From Zingiber officinale (Eukaryota > Streptophyta > Magnoliopsida > Zingiberales > Zingiberaceae), in the NCBI RefSeq assembly GCF_018446385.1, contig NC_056000.1, positions 74,596,688 through 74,660,687 of the forward strand: 64,000 nucleotides of DNA. Direction: 5' to 3'. The notes under the pieces were generated by a model. That model was not told where the DNA came from, searched no databases, and saw nothing but the letters and a program-made list of their open reading frames with translations. The position numbers and the translations under genes are program-made. Shown here in pieces: positions 46,017 through 58,136 of the stretch. Numbering within the stretch: position 1 is the first letter of the stretch; the number at the start of each line of letters is the position of its first letter.

Positions 46017-48989
46017 TGTAAAATACCGAAAAAGGGTGAATAACCATAAGGGAATTTTTAGGAATTTTTTAAAATTTTTCCGAAATTTTTCGGAGATCGT
46101 ATGGCTTCAGTTACGGGGATAAAAACTGGGCCACGAGAAAGCATGTTTAAGGTACCCCATTTAAATGAGGAAAAGTTGTTTTTCTTTTCCTTTTTATTTT
46201 CTTTTTCTTCTCCCCCGCCGAACTCGTGCCGTGCCCTAACCGCTCCTAACCGGCGCCGCACGCGACCTATTTCTCCCCTCGCCCGAACCCCTTCCTCTCC
46301 CTCTCCTTCTCTCGACGCCGAGCAGCGCCAAAGCCTCTCCTCTACCTCTCGTGCGGATGACTCGACACCGACGATCACCGGGCACTCCTCTCCCACAGTC
46401 GACGCTGCTCTCTCCTCTTCCGATCTCCTCACATTTGGAGAGACGCTCGGTGCCAACTTGAATCCATCGCCGCCACTGCGAGGGCTGTGCCGACCCTCGC
46501 TGAAGCGATTGAGTCCCATCCGCTGTGCCCTAACGCCACTGCCGATCGCTGCGGACCCACGACCGGTGGTCACCAGCCTAGAATCGACACCGCCAGCTCT
46601 CGGATCTGGTTCCGGTGCTTGTAATCGGGGGGCTACTCGATCGCCGGCCATCCTCACCCAAATGTCGCCACTCATCGTCGGTGCTTTACCCCTTCAGATC
46701 GCTGTTTCGTGTGAGCAGATCTCTCATCAAGAAGGGAAATCCTAGCCCTAGCCTTGACCCTTCCTCTTCATCGTCGGCTTGGATCTATTGTGTCGTGCCC
46801 TAGCACCAAGCTTGGTCTCCTCTTCAGAGTAAAGGTGTTCAGGTAATGTAACAGCAAGGTGAGTTGGGTTGTTTATTTGATCTGCAATCTCCACTACTTG
46901 ATCTCTACTTTGTCCAGTTGATTCCAATCTTAATCCTAACAGTATATTGGAATCCAATAGAGAGGTTACGTTTCTGTGGTGCTGGAATTGTGATGTGAAG
47001 TAGGATTTGCTGTAGGTGTTCTTGGTTCCGGCAGCAACCCTATCTAGCAGCGCCTTATAACAGCAGCTGAGAATTTAGGTAAGGAGTAGGTAATTGATCT
47101 TAGTTGTAGATCATAGAGAATTTGGATTATTTAGATGGTTAGTGTAATTGGGTTATGATTAGTTAGGGCTAATGACTAGATTGATTTAGGTTGGATTATT
47201 AATCTAATGGGTTGATTGAGGATTAGGTAACTAACCCTAATTAATCGTTGGATTTAATTTAAGTAGGTTGAGGTTTAGGGTTTAGGGTTTTTCCCTAAAT
47301 TGTTCTTAAGGATTTTTATTTAGCTATTCATTTGAGTTGTAGCTAAATAAAAATATATATATATTGGTGATACAGGACTTTGACGCAAGACGAGCATCTC
47401 AACGTCGAATTTGGACCGGATTATACCTTTCTATTGGAGGCGGGTACTTTGACTTATCTTTTTAGATATGTCAATTAACATGCATAGTAATTTTTAACAA
47501 GTAGTAATAATTATGTTTCTTATCTGCATCGGTTTGTCACTACCGGATACCTATTACATGCTTGTTTTGCTTACTTGTTATACATTCTATGTTAGTACCC
47601 ACCTGATTTTATATGCTAATAGGGGTAGTGACATAACCATGCCTTATTATGTTCAAGACCTAGGTTTTTATACCTTATCTGACCTGTGTACCTAGACCAT
47701 TGATTTGGTCCATTTATCCTATGGTGTGCATTATGCAGAGATGGATAGGTTCATGATATTTCCATATTTAGTGTCACCATCTCGCATGATTGCATACTGT
47801 GCGATAGTCGACTCTATTATTATTGAGCACGTCGCTAGTTACATGGATCTGCACACACAACTACTCATGGATTAGTGGTTTTTATCAGGCAGGATGTGTT
47901 GCAGCAAGTTGATCTGTCAAGGGCTCCGTTGGTCCACTCATGGGTAGTGTGAAGCAGCGTGGTAGCAAGACAGGGATCCCTCTTTGGACTTGCTCAAGGA
48001 GATGAGAGCATTGAGCTCCCCCACTTATGATTTGGGGTAAGAAGGATAGGTGTACTTCGACAGCATCCCGCCCACTCGGTCACTCAGGAACAGTGATGGC
48101 AGAGTGCACGATTGTCACAACCCTACCCACTCGGTCTCACCATCGTGTGTGAGACGGCAGACTGTCAGTAGGGGTGACCAGGACATGTCATTGTCATCAT
48201 ACGCATTGATGCATTTATTGCTTGTGTTTGCTGCACTTATATGCTGCATATTTGGTGGATGCATATGTTTGATATGCATACAAGATTTCTATACCTCTCG
48301 GTTTATTATCCATACACCAGGTCCTGGTTAGTTCAGATACTCTCTATTCCTTTTAGTTTGCATTTATCATTCTTATATCAGGAGACTGTATACATAATTA
48401 TTGCTATTGGTTATTTCTTACTATGCATGTCAGTAGTTACCCGCTGAGGAGTTGACTCACCCCGTTGTTATTACTATTTTCAGGTCGAGACTGTCTGGAG
48501 AGTTCCAATCGCTAGTCCTCCAGCAGATCACGAGGATATTTATTTGGTCATTTGGTTTTTCTTATGATGCTATATAGACTACGTTTTATACTTGCACTAG
48601 TTTGTTCTATGGATTACTCTATGGTCTTTTATTTGTTGATGAGTTTTCTTTTTATATTTATTTGGATATGTTCTGCTACATGCTTGCCTGGACGGCAGAT
48701 GACGTGAGTTGATTTTATTTGCGTCGTTGTGATTTGTGTTTTATGGGTGTAGTTGAGTAGGATATAAATTTTGAGCTTTATGGGTGTAGTTGAGTAGGTT
48801 TTTTGAGATGATTTTCCTTATCGTTGCATTAGTTTAGTTTACTATTAAACTGCCTGGTATGTTATCATATATATTGTTCTGGTCGTGTTGGCCGAGTATG
48901 AGTATGTTGTAGGAAGTTTCAGATTGTCACCCGTACAGGGGAGATGCTGTCGAAATTTCTTCTGGCAGGGACTCCGTCGGGGCGTGACA
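46017..48989 (+). repeat. 5' LTR of element E
   Basis: Starts TGTAAAATACC and ends GGGGCGTGACA. A GC-rich zone at 46200-46700 gives overlapping frames on both strands (205 and 214 residues). They are not kept intact in the second LTR and are not called. A TTTAGGGTTTAGGGTTT stretch occurs at 47273, three telomere-like units, probably by chance. Confidence 0.93.
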
Positions 48990-48996
48990 ATATTTT

Positions 48997-49008
48997 TGGT
49001 ATCAGAGT
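48997..49008 (+). promoter_or_regulatory. tRNA-iMet primer-binding site of element E
   Basis: TGGTATCAGAGT, seven bases after the LTR end, as in plant chromoviruses that use initiator Met. Confidence 0.85.
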
Positions 49009-49323
49009 CAGGTTTCATATACTTGGTTTTCGTATTTTGGTTTTACGTGTTAATCTGATACCAATATTTTTGGTATTAGAACTCGATTTGCGAGTCAAAC
49101 TGGGTACTTTCGGATTTGTACGGATTTCCGTTATGTTCATGTTTCGGAATTCCATTTTGGATTTGTACAGATTTCCGTCGATTTTCTCGTACGGGATTCC
49201 GAGGTTATGTATAAGGACTGGACAGCAACGAAACATCTCCTGACGGTAAATAGGTAAAAAGGTAAAAAGGTAATTTTATAATTTTATTACTTGTAGTAAT
49301 ATCTGTGATATAACTTAGCAGAT

Positions 49324-50762
49324 ATGAGGAGATCTACACGTGCAGCTGCGTCGAGACGTGGTGCTGGACAACCACGTAAGAGGACTTTGAAATCTCTGGA
49401 CTTGCCAGAGATACCTACTGAGGTTGAGTCTGTCGGTCAGGGATAGACTCAGGATACTGCGGGCGCGTCGGGCTCTCAGACCCCGATGGTTCCTTTAGAG
49501 GTACCTATCTCGGTTGCACCCGCTGTACCCACCCCTACCGTATTTACGGTACCACCAGGGGTACCACCGGCATACTCGGCACCTGCTCCGATCGAGCCTA
49601 CGGCATACTAGGCACCACCGCCACCTGGACCTATCGTGTACCCGACCCAGCGGCACCCACACCCCCAGTGCCTACAGTGTACCCAGCACCCGCACCAGCG
49701 GTATCGGTTGCTCCATTTCTGGTACCATCACCTACCGTACCTCCAGCTGCGACCACCCATATCGACCCTACAGTACCACCAGTGGTACATGCTCCAGCTT
49801 ATGCAGCAGCACCGGGAGTACCTCCCCCGGTCTATCCAGCGGTACTACCTGTAGCACCAGCTCCGGAGATTCTGCCAGTTCTTGCGTTGATCCCTACCCA
49901 CCTCATAGATATTGTCGCGGCACGAGCCCGGATTCCAGCATTGGTAGAGTCGATGAAGAGTCGATTCACACTCTTCCGAGGAGAGATTGATCTGAGTGTG
50001 GCCCAGTCCTGATAGAGACCATGGAGCGGACCTTCTTCTACATGGCTTGCTCCGAGTGGGAGAAAGCAGAGCTGGTTGCTTTCTATTTACGGGATGAGAC
50101 CGACACCTGGTTGGTTTCGCAGCGTTCCATCATTGGCGAGCAGAACATCACCTGGGCCAGATTTAGAGAGGCTTTTGAGAGCCGCTACTTCTCACGGGCA
50201 TATCCGATGACTCGCCGTCAGGATTTTCTAAGTCTGCAACAGAACAACCACTCGGTGATAGAGTACAATGCCGAGTTTAATCGATTGGCTAGATTTTGTC
50301 CAGAACTAGTTGCTGAGGACAATTCTCCTATACAGCAGTTTATTCAGACACTGGATGGACATCTACAAGTAAAGCTTGTTGGTTTTAGGAACTCATCTTA
50401 CATAGAGACACTGGACAGAGCCCTGATGATAGAGTCAGCTCACCAGAGAGCGTATCCGAACAAGAAAAGGAAGCAGATGGGTCAGACATCAGGGCAGATC
50501 CAACAGGCACAGGCGATTGGACAGCAGCAGAGTGGTCGCAGTCGGCCAGGTCAGGGTACTTCTGAGGCTTCTGGTCAGCCTTAGAAGTCGAGGCGGTCTT
50601 CATCAGGACGTTTCCGACCTCCTCAGCAGACCTGGAAACAAACCGCCAGTGACATCCACTGCGCCCGGTGTGGGCCCAGAGAGCACACCACATCAACCTG
50701 CACCTTGGGACAGTCAGTTTGCTATTATTGCAAACCGCCTGAGCACATGAGCCGAGATTGTT
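49324..50762 (+). pseudogene. gag: Gag of element E with two zinc knuckles
   Basis: ATG at 49324 (MRRSTRAAASRRG...) is followed by a Pro/Ala-rich N-terminus (open phase 49668-50012). The capsid (retrotrans_gag) lies in the phase 50021-50584: WARFREAFESRYFSRAY, then NNHSVIEYNAEFNRLARFCP. After a TAG at 50582 the same phase carries two CX2CX4HX4C knuckles, CARCGPREHTTSTC (50660-50701) and CYYCKPPEHMSRDC (50720-50761). Capsid packages the element RNA and knuckles bind it. Breaks: phase changes around 49400-49670 and 50010, stop at 50582. Confidence 0.9.
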
Positions 50763-51435
50763 CGCTGAAGGCTCAACATATTGCTTCTGGAGTTTCTGGT
50801 CACGGAGTTCACCTCAGTCAGACAGGGACTCAGCGAGGAGGGTACAGAGCCCAATCTTCGCATTGTCAGTAAAGGACAGCTTCCCCTGCAGCTGCTGCTT
50901 ATGGCATATATAGATAAGAGCACCCCAGTGCCCTTATGGTACCACAGAGTTCTGTCATGGGACCCCAGTATCAGTTGCAGCCTCAACCCCTAGTCCAGTA
51001 TCTACAGCTCGAGCTGCTGGTTCAGTACCAGACGCAGTCCCAGCTACCAGTACAGTATCAGTCGCAGTCCTCTCTTCCACCTCTGGCCTCATATCTAGCA
51101 CCGCCTCAGTGGTCGGCTCCTGCTCAGATGCAACCGTCGCTGGCAGCGCTACCACCTCCACCTCCGCCAGAGACTGGACGGATACACACGGTTACCAGAG
51201 AGGATGTGCAGCGGGACGACAGATCCATTTTCCGCGGTATGATTTCCATTTATGTCTTATCTGCTGATATGCTGATAGATACTGGTAGCTTGTATTCTTT
51301 TATATCTCGTACCTTTATGAGGGAGCTTGGTAGATTACCCACTTTTAGACCGCAGTGACTGATCGTTTCTCTACCGTCCGATGATACTTTGGACGCACCC
51401 AGGAGGTCAGAGGTTGCCTGTTAGACTTTGACAAC
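50763..51435 (+). pseudogene. Aspartic protease of element E
   Basis: In the phase 50936-51358, a Gln/Pro-rich linker precedes MISIYVLSADMLIDTGSLYS, with the DTG active-site triad intact near 51280. It runs to a TGA at 51356, after which the phase changes. The enzyme would cut the Gag-Pol precursor. Confidence 0.85.
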
Positions 51436-52200
51436 ATGATACTTACAGTACATCTTTTAATACTGGAAATGGTCGACTTTGATATTATTTTTGGCATGCA
51501 TTGTTTGTCAGCATATCATGCTACTGTTGATTGCCAGACGAGGGTGGTCACATTTCGGCCTCCGAGCCAACCCTCGTGGGATTTCACTGGCATCAGAAAC
51601 GACGACATATTGACTATTTCAGCGATACAGGATCAGAAGCTGCCGTCACATGGTTGTCAGGGTTTTCTGTTATCTTTGATTCATACTAAAGATGACAGTA
51701 GTTCTCAACTCTCCGACATTCCAGTAGTCCGAGAGTATTCGGATGTATTTCCAGAGGAGCTACCAGGTTTGCCTCCCAGAAGGCAAGTGGAGTTTGCTAT
51801 TGAGTTGATTCCGGGAACCACGCCGACATCGAAAGCTCCTTATCGTATGACACCAAAAGAGTTGAACAAACTGAAGGTTCAACTCCATGAGCTTTTAGAC
51901 AGGGGATTTATACACCCTAGTGCTTCTCCATGGGGTTCTCCGATATTATTTGTCAAGAAAAATAATGGTACTCTGAGGTTGTGCATAGATTATAGACAAC
52001 TGAATGCAGTGACCGTCAGAAATGAGTACCCTTACCTCGGTTCAAGGATTTATTTGATCAGCTCAGAGGTACATCAGTGTATTCTAAAATTGATCTGCAG
52101 TCCGGATATCATCAGCTGAGAGTCAAAGAATCTGATATTCAGAGGATAGTATTCTGTACCAGATATGATCATTATGAATTTTTAGTAATGTCATTTGGGC

Positions 52201-52414
52201 TAGGGATGACAATTTCACCCGAATCCGATGGAGGATCCGACATCCGACCCGCATGGAGGAGGGTATGGAGGGACTATCAATACCCGATACCCGGCCCGAA
52301 TACCCGATTAAATAATATATATACATATATTAAAGAAAAATTTCTTTTTCCAAAATCAACTTACTATTTTTATTGATATTAGGAGGAGATTATATAGATG
52401 TTTAATCTATTTTT

Positions 52415-52467
<53 letters not shown>

Positions 52468-52652
52468 GGTTGTTAATTTTAATATATTTTTGTTGAATGA
52501 TAATAGTTGGATAGAAAGAAGAAGAATTATAACTATAGAAAATATCCGATCATTTAATGGGTATGGGTATACCCATCGAAGATCCTATATCCGATAGGTA
52601 TGGGGACGGAGGATATAGAATCCGACCCGAACCCGACCCATTGCCATCCCTA
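52201..52652. mobile_element. MITE F: 452-bp hAT-type non-autonomous transposon
   Basis: The termini are TAGGGATGACAAT and ATTGCCATCCCTA, inverted repeats with one mismatch. They resemble the Ac end TAGGGATGAAA. The 8-bp target duplication ATTTGGGC is exact (52193-52200, 52653-52660). The subterminal parts repeat CCCGA/TACCCG words, and the centre is an (AT)n run. No coding sequence. It is inserted in codons for the SFG motif of the reverse transcriptase. Confidence 0.95.
52417..52462. repeat. (AT)n microsatellite in MITE F
   Basis: About 23 uninterrupted TA/AT dinucleotides in the middle of the MITE. Confidence 0.9.
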
Positions 52653-53037
52653 ATTTGGGCTTACCAATACTCCAGCGGTATTTATGGATTTGATGAACCA
52701 CGTCTTCCTGGAGTATCTTGATCAGTTTGTTATCATTTTCATCGATGGCATATTGGTCTACTCGCGTTCCGAGGAGGAACATGCACAACATCTTCGCACA
52801 GTCTTGGAGACTCTTCGATGACATCAGCTATATGCGAAGTTCAGCAAGTGTGCCTTCTGGCTACCTTCAGTCAGTTTTCTGGGTCACGTGGTTTCTAGCC
52901 GAGGTATTTAAGTAGACCCTCAGAAGATCGAGGTTGTCACCAGTTGGGAGCAGCCGAAATCAGTACAGGAGATCCGCAGATTTCTGGGACTAGCTGGATA
53001 TTAAAGATGGTTCGTTGAGGGTTTCTCCCGGCTTGCT

Positions 53038-53560
53038 ATGCCGCTGACACGCCTGACCAGGAAATGCGTGAAATTCACTTGGACAGAAGATTGCGAGACC
53101 AGCTTCCAGGAGCTGAAGCCGAGATTAATGTCGGCTCCGGTTTTGGTTTTACCCTCCAGAGAGGACGGATTTGTGCTCTACACTGACGTATCTCTTCAGG
53201 ATTTGGGCGCTGTCCTAATGCAACATGGCAGGGTAGTGTCCTATGCTTCTCGTCAGTTGAAGGAACATGATTTGGAACTACCTAGTACATGCTTTGAAGA
53301 TTTGGCTGCATCATCTGTATGACGTTACCTTTGAGATTCTTATGGATCATAAGAGTCTCAAATATATTTTCACCTAGAAGGAACTCAATCTCTGACAGAG
53401 GAGATGGATGGAGTTCCTGAAGGATTATAACTATACCATTAGCTATCACCCAGGGAAAGCTAATGTGGTTGCTGATGCACTCAGCAGGAAGTCCAGAGGG
53501 ACTTTGGCTTGCCACCAAGCTTCAGTCACGGATTTGATTCAGGGCTTCTCTGAGTTGGGC
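53038..53560 (+). pseudogene. RNase H of element E
   Basis: In the frame 53038-53322, FTWTEDCETSFQELKPRLMS is followed by VLYTDVSLQDLGAVLMQHGR, which holds the first catalytic Asp, and SYASRQLKEHD. Phase changes after 53320; later pieces ([20 protein letters not shown] at about 53435-53490, with the final Asp) are in another phase. It would remove the RNA strand of the hybrid. Confidence 0.88.
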
Positions 53561-53759
53561 CTTCAGGAGTAGAGACAAACAGAGCAGGGTATTATGGTTA
53601 CCATGGTTGCTCAGTCGTCGATCAGGACTAGGATCCGAGAGGCCCAGGCCGGTGATCAGCATTTTCAGTTCATTGGCAGCTAGATAGCTTCCGATCATCA
53701 GACAGAGTTCACCCGAGATGATGCGGGTATTATATATTTCCGAGGTCGATTATGCGTAC

Positions 53760-55035
53760 CTCCATCTCACCCGGTCAGGGAGGAGTTACTTCAGGAGCGA
53801 TTTGCTATCCACCCAGGTGGGACCCGCATGTATCGAGATTTGAGGCATTCCTACTGGTGGAATGGTATGAAGAAAGACATCGTGGAATTCGTAGCTAGAT
53901 GTCTTGTCTGTCAGCAAGTGAAGGTTGAGCACCAGAGACCTGCCGGATTACTTCAGCGGATTCCTATTCCTGAGTGGAAATGGGAACACATTACCATGGA
54001 TTTTGTGGTGGGTTTGCCTAGGACACGACGAGGTCATGACGCGATTTGGGTAATCGTTGATCGATTAACCAAATCCGCGCACTTCTTAGTGATCTGGAAG
54101 ATTGATTCCTAGATCGATTGACAGATCTGTATTGCCGAGAGATCATCAGATTACATGGAGTTCCTTTGAGTATTATTTCGGATAGAGACCCACGGTTCAC
54201 GTCCCGGTTCTGGCAGAGTCTGCAGCAGGCCTTGGGCACTCAGCTCCGTTTCAGTACAGTTTTCCATCCGCAGACAGATGAACAGTCAGAGCGGACCATT
54301 CAGACTCTAGAGAACTTGCTGAGATCTTGTGTATTGGATTTCGAAGGCAGTTGGGAGGATCATTTGCCATTGGTAGAGTTCACCTACAACAACAGCTTTC
54401 ATTCGACTATCTAGATGACACCATTTGAAGCGTTGTATGGTATGCCTTGTCAGACACTCACCCTCTAGGATGAGATTGGGGAGGGCCAATTGCTATGGTC
54501 TCATAGAGCTCAACAGGAGGCAGAGTTTGTCCGTACTATTAGATGGAGGATGTCAGAGGCGCAGAACCGCCAGAAGAGTTATACTGATCGGAGACGGAGA
54601 TCCCTGGAGTTCTCTACAGGTGACCATGTATTTCTGCGAGTCTCACCCACAAAAGGGGTGAAGAGATTTGGCCTCAGAGGTAAGCTAGCTCCGCGCTACA
54701 TTCGACCTTTCCAGATCTTGGAGAGGATTGGAGCGGTAGCTTATCGTCTAGCACTACCACCGTCCCTGGCAGGTGTTCACGACGTATTCCACATGTCTAT
54801 GCTGAGGAGGTACGTAGTCGACCCAACACATGTGCTATCTGATATACCAGTTCCCCTTCAGCCTGACGCTACCTACAAGGAGATTCCGATACGGATTCTG
54901 GACCAAAAGAGCGTCGGCTGCGGAACAAGACTATCCGACTGGTTAAAGTCGGATGGCAGCATCATTCAGACGAGGAGGCCACCTGGGAGCTCGAAGATAC
55001 GATCCGAGCTCGATACCCCTCACCTTTTCACTTGA
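53760..55035 (+). pseudogene. Integrase of element E with chromodomain-like C-terminus
   Basis: Frames 53828-54112, 54118-54414 and 54490-55035 succeed each other. The zinc domain ends in [10 protein letters not shown]. The core has [18 protein letters not shown] and [12 protein letters not shown] for the two Asp, and [16 protein letters not shown] for the Glu. The GPY-type region contains RPFQILERIGAVAYRLALP and VHDVFHMSMLRRYV. A last phase near 54950-55020 reads EEATWELED...RARYP, like the group II chromodomain of Tekay elements, which guides integration to heterochromatin. Stops at 54112 and 54414, and a phase change near 54900. Confidence 0.9.
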
Positions 55036-55145
55036 GGTATGTGGGTTAATTTATCGTTCAACATTTATATTCTTTATATGTTGTCAGTACTTGCTGATGG
55101 TAGATAACAAAAATTTGGGGACCAAATTTTATTAGTAGGGGAGAA

Positions 55146-58131
55146 TGTAAAATATCGAAAAATGGTGAATAACCATAAGGTAATTTTCCGAAATTTTTAG
55201 AAATTTTTCTGGAATTTTTAAGAGATCGTATGGCTTCAATTACGGGGATAAAAATTTGGCCGCGGGAAAGCTTGTTTAAGGTACCCTATTTAAGTGACGA
55301 AAAGTTATTTTTCTTTTCCTTTTTCTTTTCTTTTTCTTCTCCCCCCCCCCCCAACCTGTGTCGTGCCCTAATCGCTCCTAACCGGCACCGCACACGACCT
55401 ATTTCTCCCCTCGCCCGAACCCCTTCCTCTTCCTCTCCTTCTCCCGATGCCGAGCAGCGCCGAAGCCTCTCCTCTACCTCTCGCGCGGACGACTCGACGC
55501 CGACGATCACCGGGCACTCCTCTCCCATAGCCGACGCTGCTCTCTCCTCTTCCAATCTCCTCACATTTGGAGCGACACACGGTGCCAACTTGAATCCACC
55601 GCCACTGCTGCGAGGGTTGTGCCGACCCTTGCTGAAGCGATTGAGTCCCATCCGTTGTGCCCTAACACCACTGCCGATCGCTGCGGAACCATGACCGATG
55701 GTCGCCAGCCTAGAATCGACACCGCCAGCCTCGCATCTGGTTTCGGTGCCTACAATCGGGGGGCTACTCGATCGCCGACCATCCTCACCCGACTGCCACC
55801 ACTCATCGTCGGTGCTTTACCCCTTTGGATCACTGTTTCATGTGAGCAGATCTCTGATCAAGAAGGGAAATCCTAGCCCTAGCCTTGACCCTTCCTCTTC
55901 ATCGCCGGCTTGGATCTATTGTGTCGTGCCCTAGCGCCAAGCTTGGTCTCCTCTTTAGAGTAAAGGTGTTCAGGTAATGTAACAGCAAGGTGAGTTGGGT
56001 TGTTTATTTGATCTGTAATCTCCACTGCTTGATCTCTACTTGGTCCAGTTGATTCCAATCTTGATCCTAACAGTATACTGGAATCCAACAGAGAGGTTAC
56101 GTTTCTATGGTGCTGGAATTGTGATCGTGAAGTAGGATTTGCTGTAGGTGCTCTTGGTTCCCGCAGCAACCCCATCCAGCAGTATAACAGCAGCTGAGAA
56201 TTTAGGTAAGGAGTAGGTAATTAATCTTAGTTGTAGATCATAGAGAATTTGGATTATTTAGATGGTTAGTGTAATTGGATTATGATTAGTTAGGGATAAT
56301 GACTAGATTGATTTAGGTTGGATTATTAATCTAATGGGTTGATTGGGGATTATGTAACTAACCCTAATTAACCGTTGGATTTAATTTAGGTAGGTTGAGG
56401 TTTAGGGTTTAGGGGTTTTCCCTAAATTGTTTTTAAGGATTTTTATTTAGTTATTCATTTGAGTTGTAGTTAAATAAAAATGTATATATATTGGTGGCAC
56501 AGGACTTTGACGCGAGACAAGCATCTCGACGTCGGATTTAGATTGGATTGGACCTTTCTATTGAAGGTGGGTACTTTGACTTATCTTTTTAGATATGTCA
56601 TTTGATATGCATAGTAGTTTTTAACAAGCAGTAATAATTATGTTTTTTATCTGCATCGTTTGCCACTACCAGATACCTGTTACATGCTTGTTTTGCTTAC
56701 TTGTTATGCATTCCATGTTAGTACCCACCTGATTTTATATGCTAATAGGGGTAGTGACATAACCATGCCTTATTATGTTAAGGACCTAGATTTTTATACC
56801 TTATCTGACCTCTGTACCTAGACCATTGATTTGGTCCATTTGTCCTATGGTACACATTATGTAGAGATGGATAGGTTTAGGATATTTCCATATTTAGTGT
56901 CATGCACCATCTCGCATGATTGCATGCTGTGCGATAGTCAACTCCATTATTGTTGAGGGCATCGCTAGTAACATGGATCTGCACACACAATCACTCATGG
57001 GTTAGTGGTTTTTATCAGGCAGGGTGTGTTGCAGCAGGTTGCTCTGTCAAGGGCTCTGTTGGTCCACTCATGGGTAGTGTGACGCAGCGTAGTAGCAGGA
57101 CAGGGATCCCTCTTTGGACTTGTTCAAGGAGATGAGAGCATTGAGCTCCCCCACTTATGATTTGGGGTAAGGAGGATAGGTGTACTTCGACAGCATCTCG
57201 TCCACTCGGTCACTCAGGAGCAGTGATTTCAGAGTGCACGGTTGTCACAACTCTACCCACTCGGTTTCACCATCGTTTGTGAGACGGCAGACTGGCAGTA
57301 GGGGTGACCAGGACATGTCATTGACATCATACGCATTGATGCATTTATTGCTTGTGTTTGCTGCACTTATATGCTGCATATTTGGTGGATGCATATGTTT
57401 GACATGCATACAGGATTTCTATACCTCTTAGTTTATTATCCATACACCAGGTCCTGGTTAGTTCAGATACTCCCTATTCCTTTCAGTTTGCATTTATCAT
57501 TCCTATATCAGGAGACTGTACGCATAATTATTGCTATTGGTTATTTCTTACTATGCATGTCAGTAGTTACCCGCTGAGGAGTTGACTCACCCCGTTGTTA
57601 TTACTATTTTCAGGTTGAGACTGTCCGGAAAGTTCCAATCACTAGTCCCCCAGCAGATAGCGAGGATATTTAAGGATATTTATTTCGTCATTTGGTTTTT
57701 CTTATGATGCTATATAAACTACGTTTTAGATTTGTACTAGTTTGTTCTATGGATTACTATATAGTCTTTTATTTGTCGATGAATTTTCTTTTTATATTTA
57801 TTTGGATATGTTCTGCTACATGCCTGCCTGGACGACAGAAGAGGTGAGTTGATTTTATGTGCGTCGTTGTGATTTGTGTTTTATGGGTATAGTTGAGTAG
57901 GATATAAGTTTTGAGCTTTATGGGTGTAGTTGAGTAGGATTTTTGAGATGGTTTTCCTTATCGTTGCATTAGTTTAGTTTACTATTAAATTGCGTGGTAT
58001 GTTATCATATATATATTGTTCCGGATGTGTTGGCCGAGTGTGAGTATGTTGTAGGAAGTTTCAGATTGTCACCCGTACAAGGGAGATGCTTCCGAAATTT
58101 CTTCTGGCAGGGACTCCCCCGGGGCGTGACA
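55146..58131 (+). repeat. 3' LTR of element E
   Basis: 2986 bp. It starts TGTAAAATATCG just after a purine tract (AGTAGGGGAGAA, 55134-55145) and ends GGGGCGTGACA. It differs from the 5' LTR by many substitutions and small indels, including a C10 run at 55342. Confidence 0.93.
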
Positions 58132-58136
58132 CCTAA

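Larger units (their letters stand above)
51436..53030 (+). pseudogene. Reverse transcriptase of element E, split by MITE F
   Basis: Frame 51436-52119 has the leader [20 protein letters not shown] and the fingers region [26 protein letters not shown]. The phase then changes, and [13 protein letters not shown] carries the first catalytic Asp. At FLVMSFGL the MITE interrupts (52201). After 52660, [12 protein letters not shown] and [12 protein letters not shown] follow, with FIDG in place of the catalytic FIDD-type box. Stops occur at 52818 and 52911. The enzyme would copy element RNA; this copy cannot. Confidence 0.92.
46017..58131 (+). mobile_element. Element E: Ty3/gypsy chromovirus (Tekay/Del-like)
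   Basis: 12,115 bp with LTRs 46017-48989 (2973 bp) and 55146-58131 (2986 bp) and an exact target duplication CCTAA (46012-46016, 58132-58136). The order is primer site, gag with two zinc knuckles, protease, reverse transcriptase, RNase H, integrase, C-terminal chromodomain-like segment, purine tract. Reverse transcriptase before integrase is the gypsy order, and the long LTRs and the C-terminus point to Tekay/Del. Many stops and frameshifts, plus a MITE in the reverse transcriptase, make it inactive. Confidence 0.95.

Noticed and set aside
46058..46745. Long overlapping frames on both strands in the element E LTR (205 and 214 residues)
   Set aside because: They arise from GC-rich DNA and are shortened or altered in the second LTR (55230-55694, 55286-55651). 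No domain or codon pattern supports coding.
47270..47290. TTTAGGG repeats as a telomere remnant
   Set aside because: Only about three units occur within an LTR, and the same place in the other LTR has a similar short run; too short to call.
49514..49990. Ser/Thr/His-rich 158-residue frame
   Set aside because: It is an out-of-phase reading of the Pro/Ala-rich N-terminus of the element E gag.
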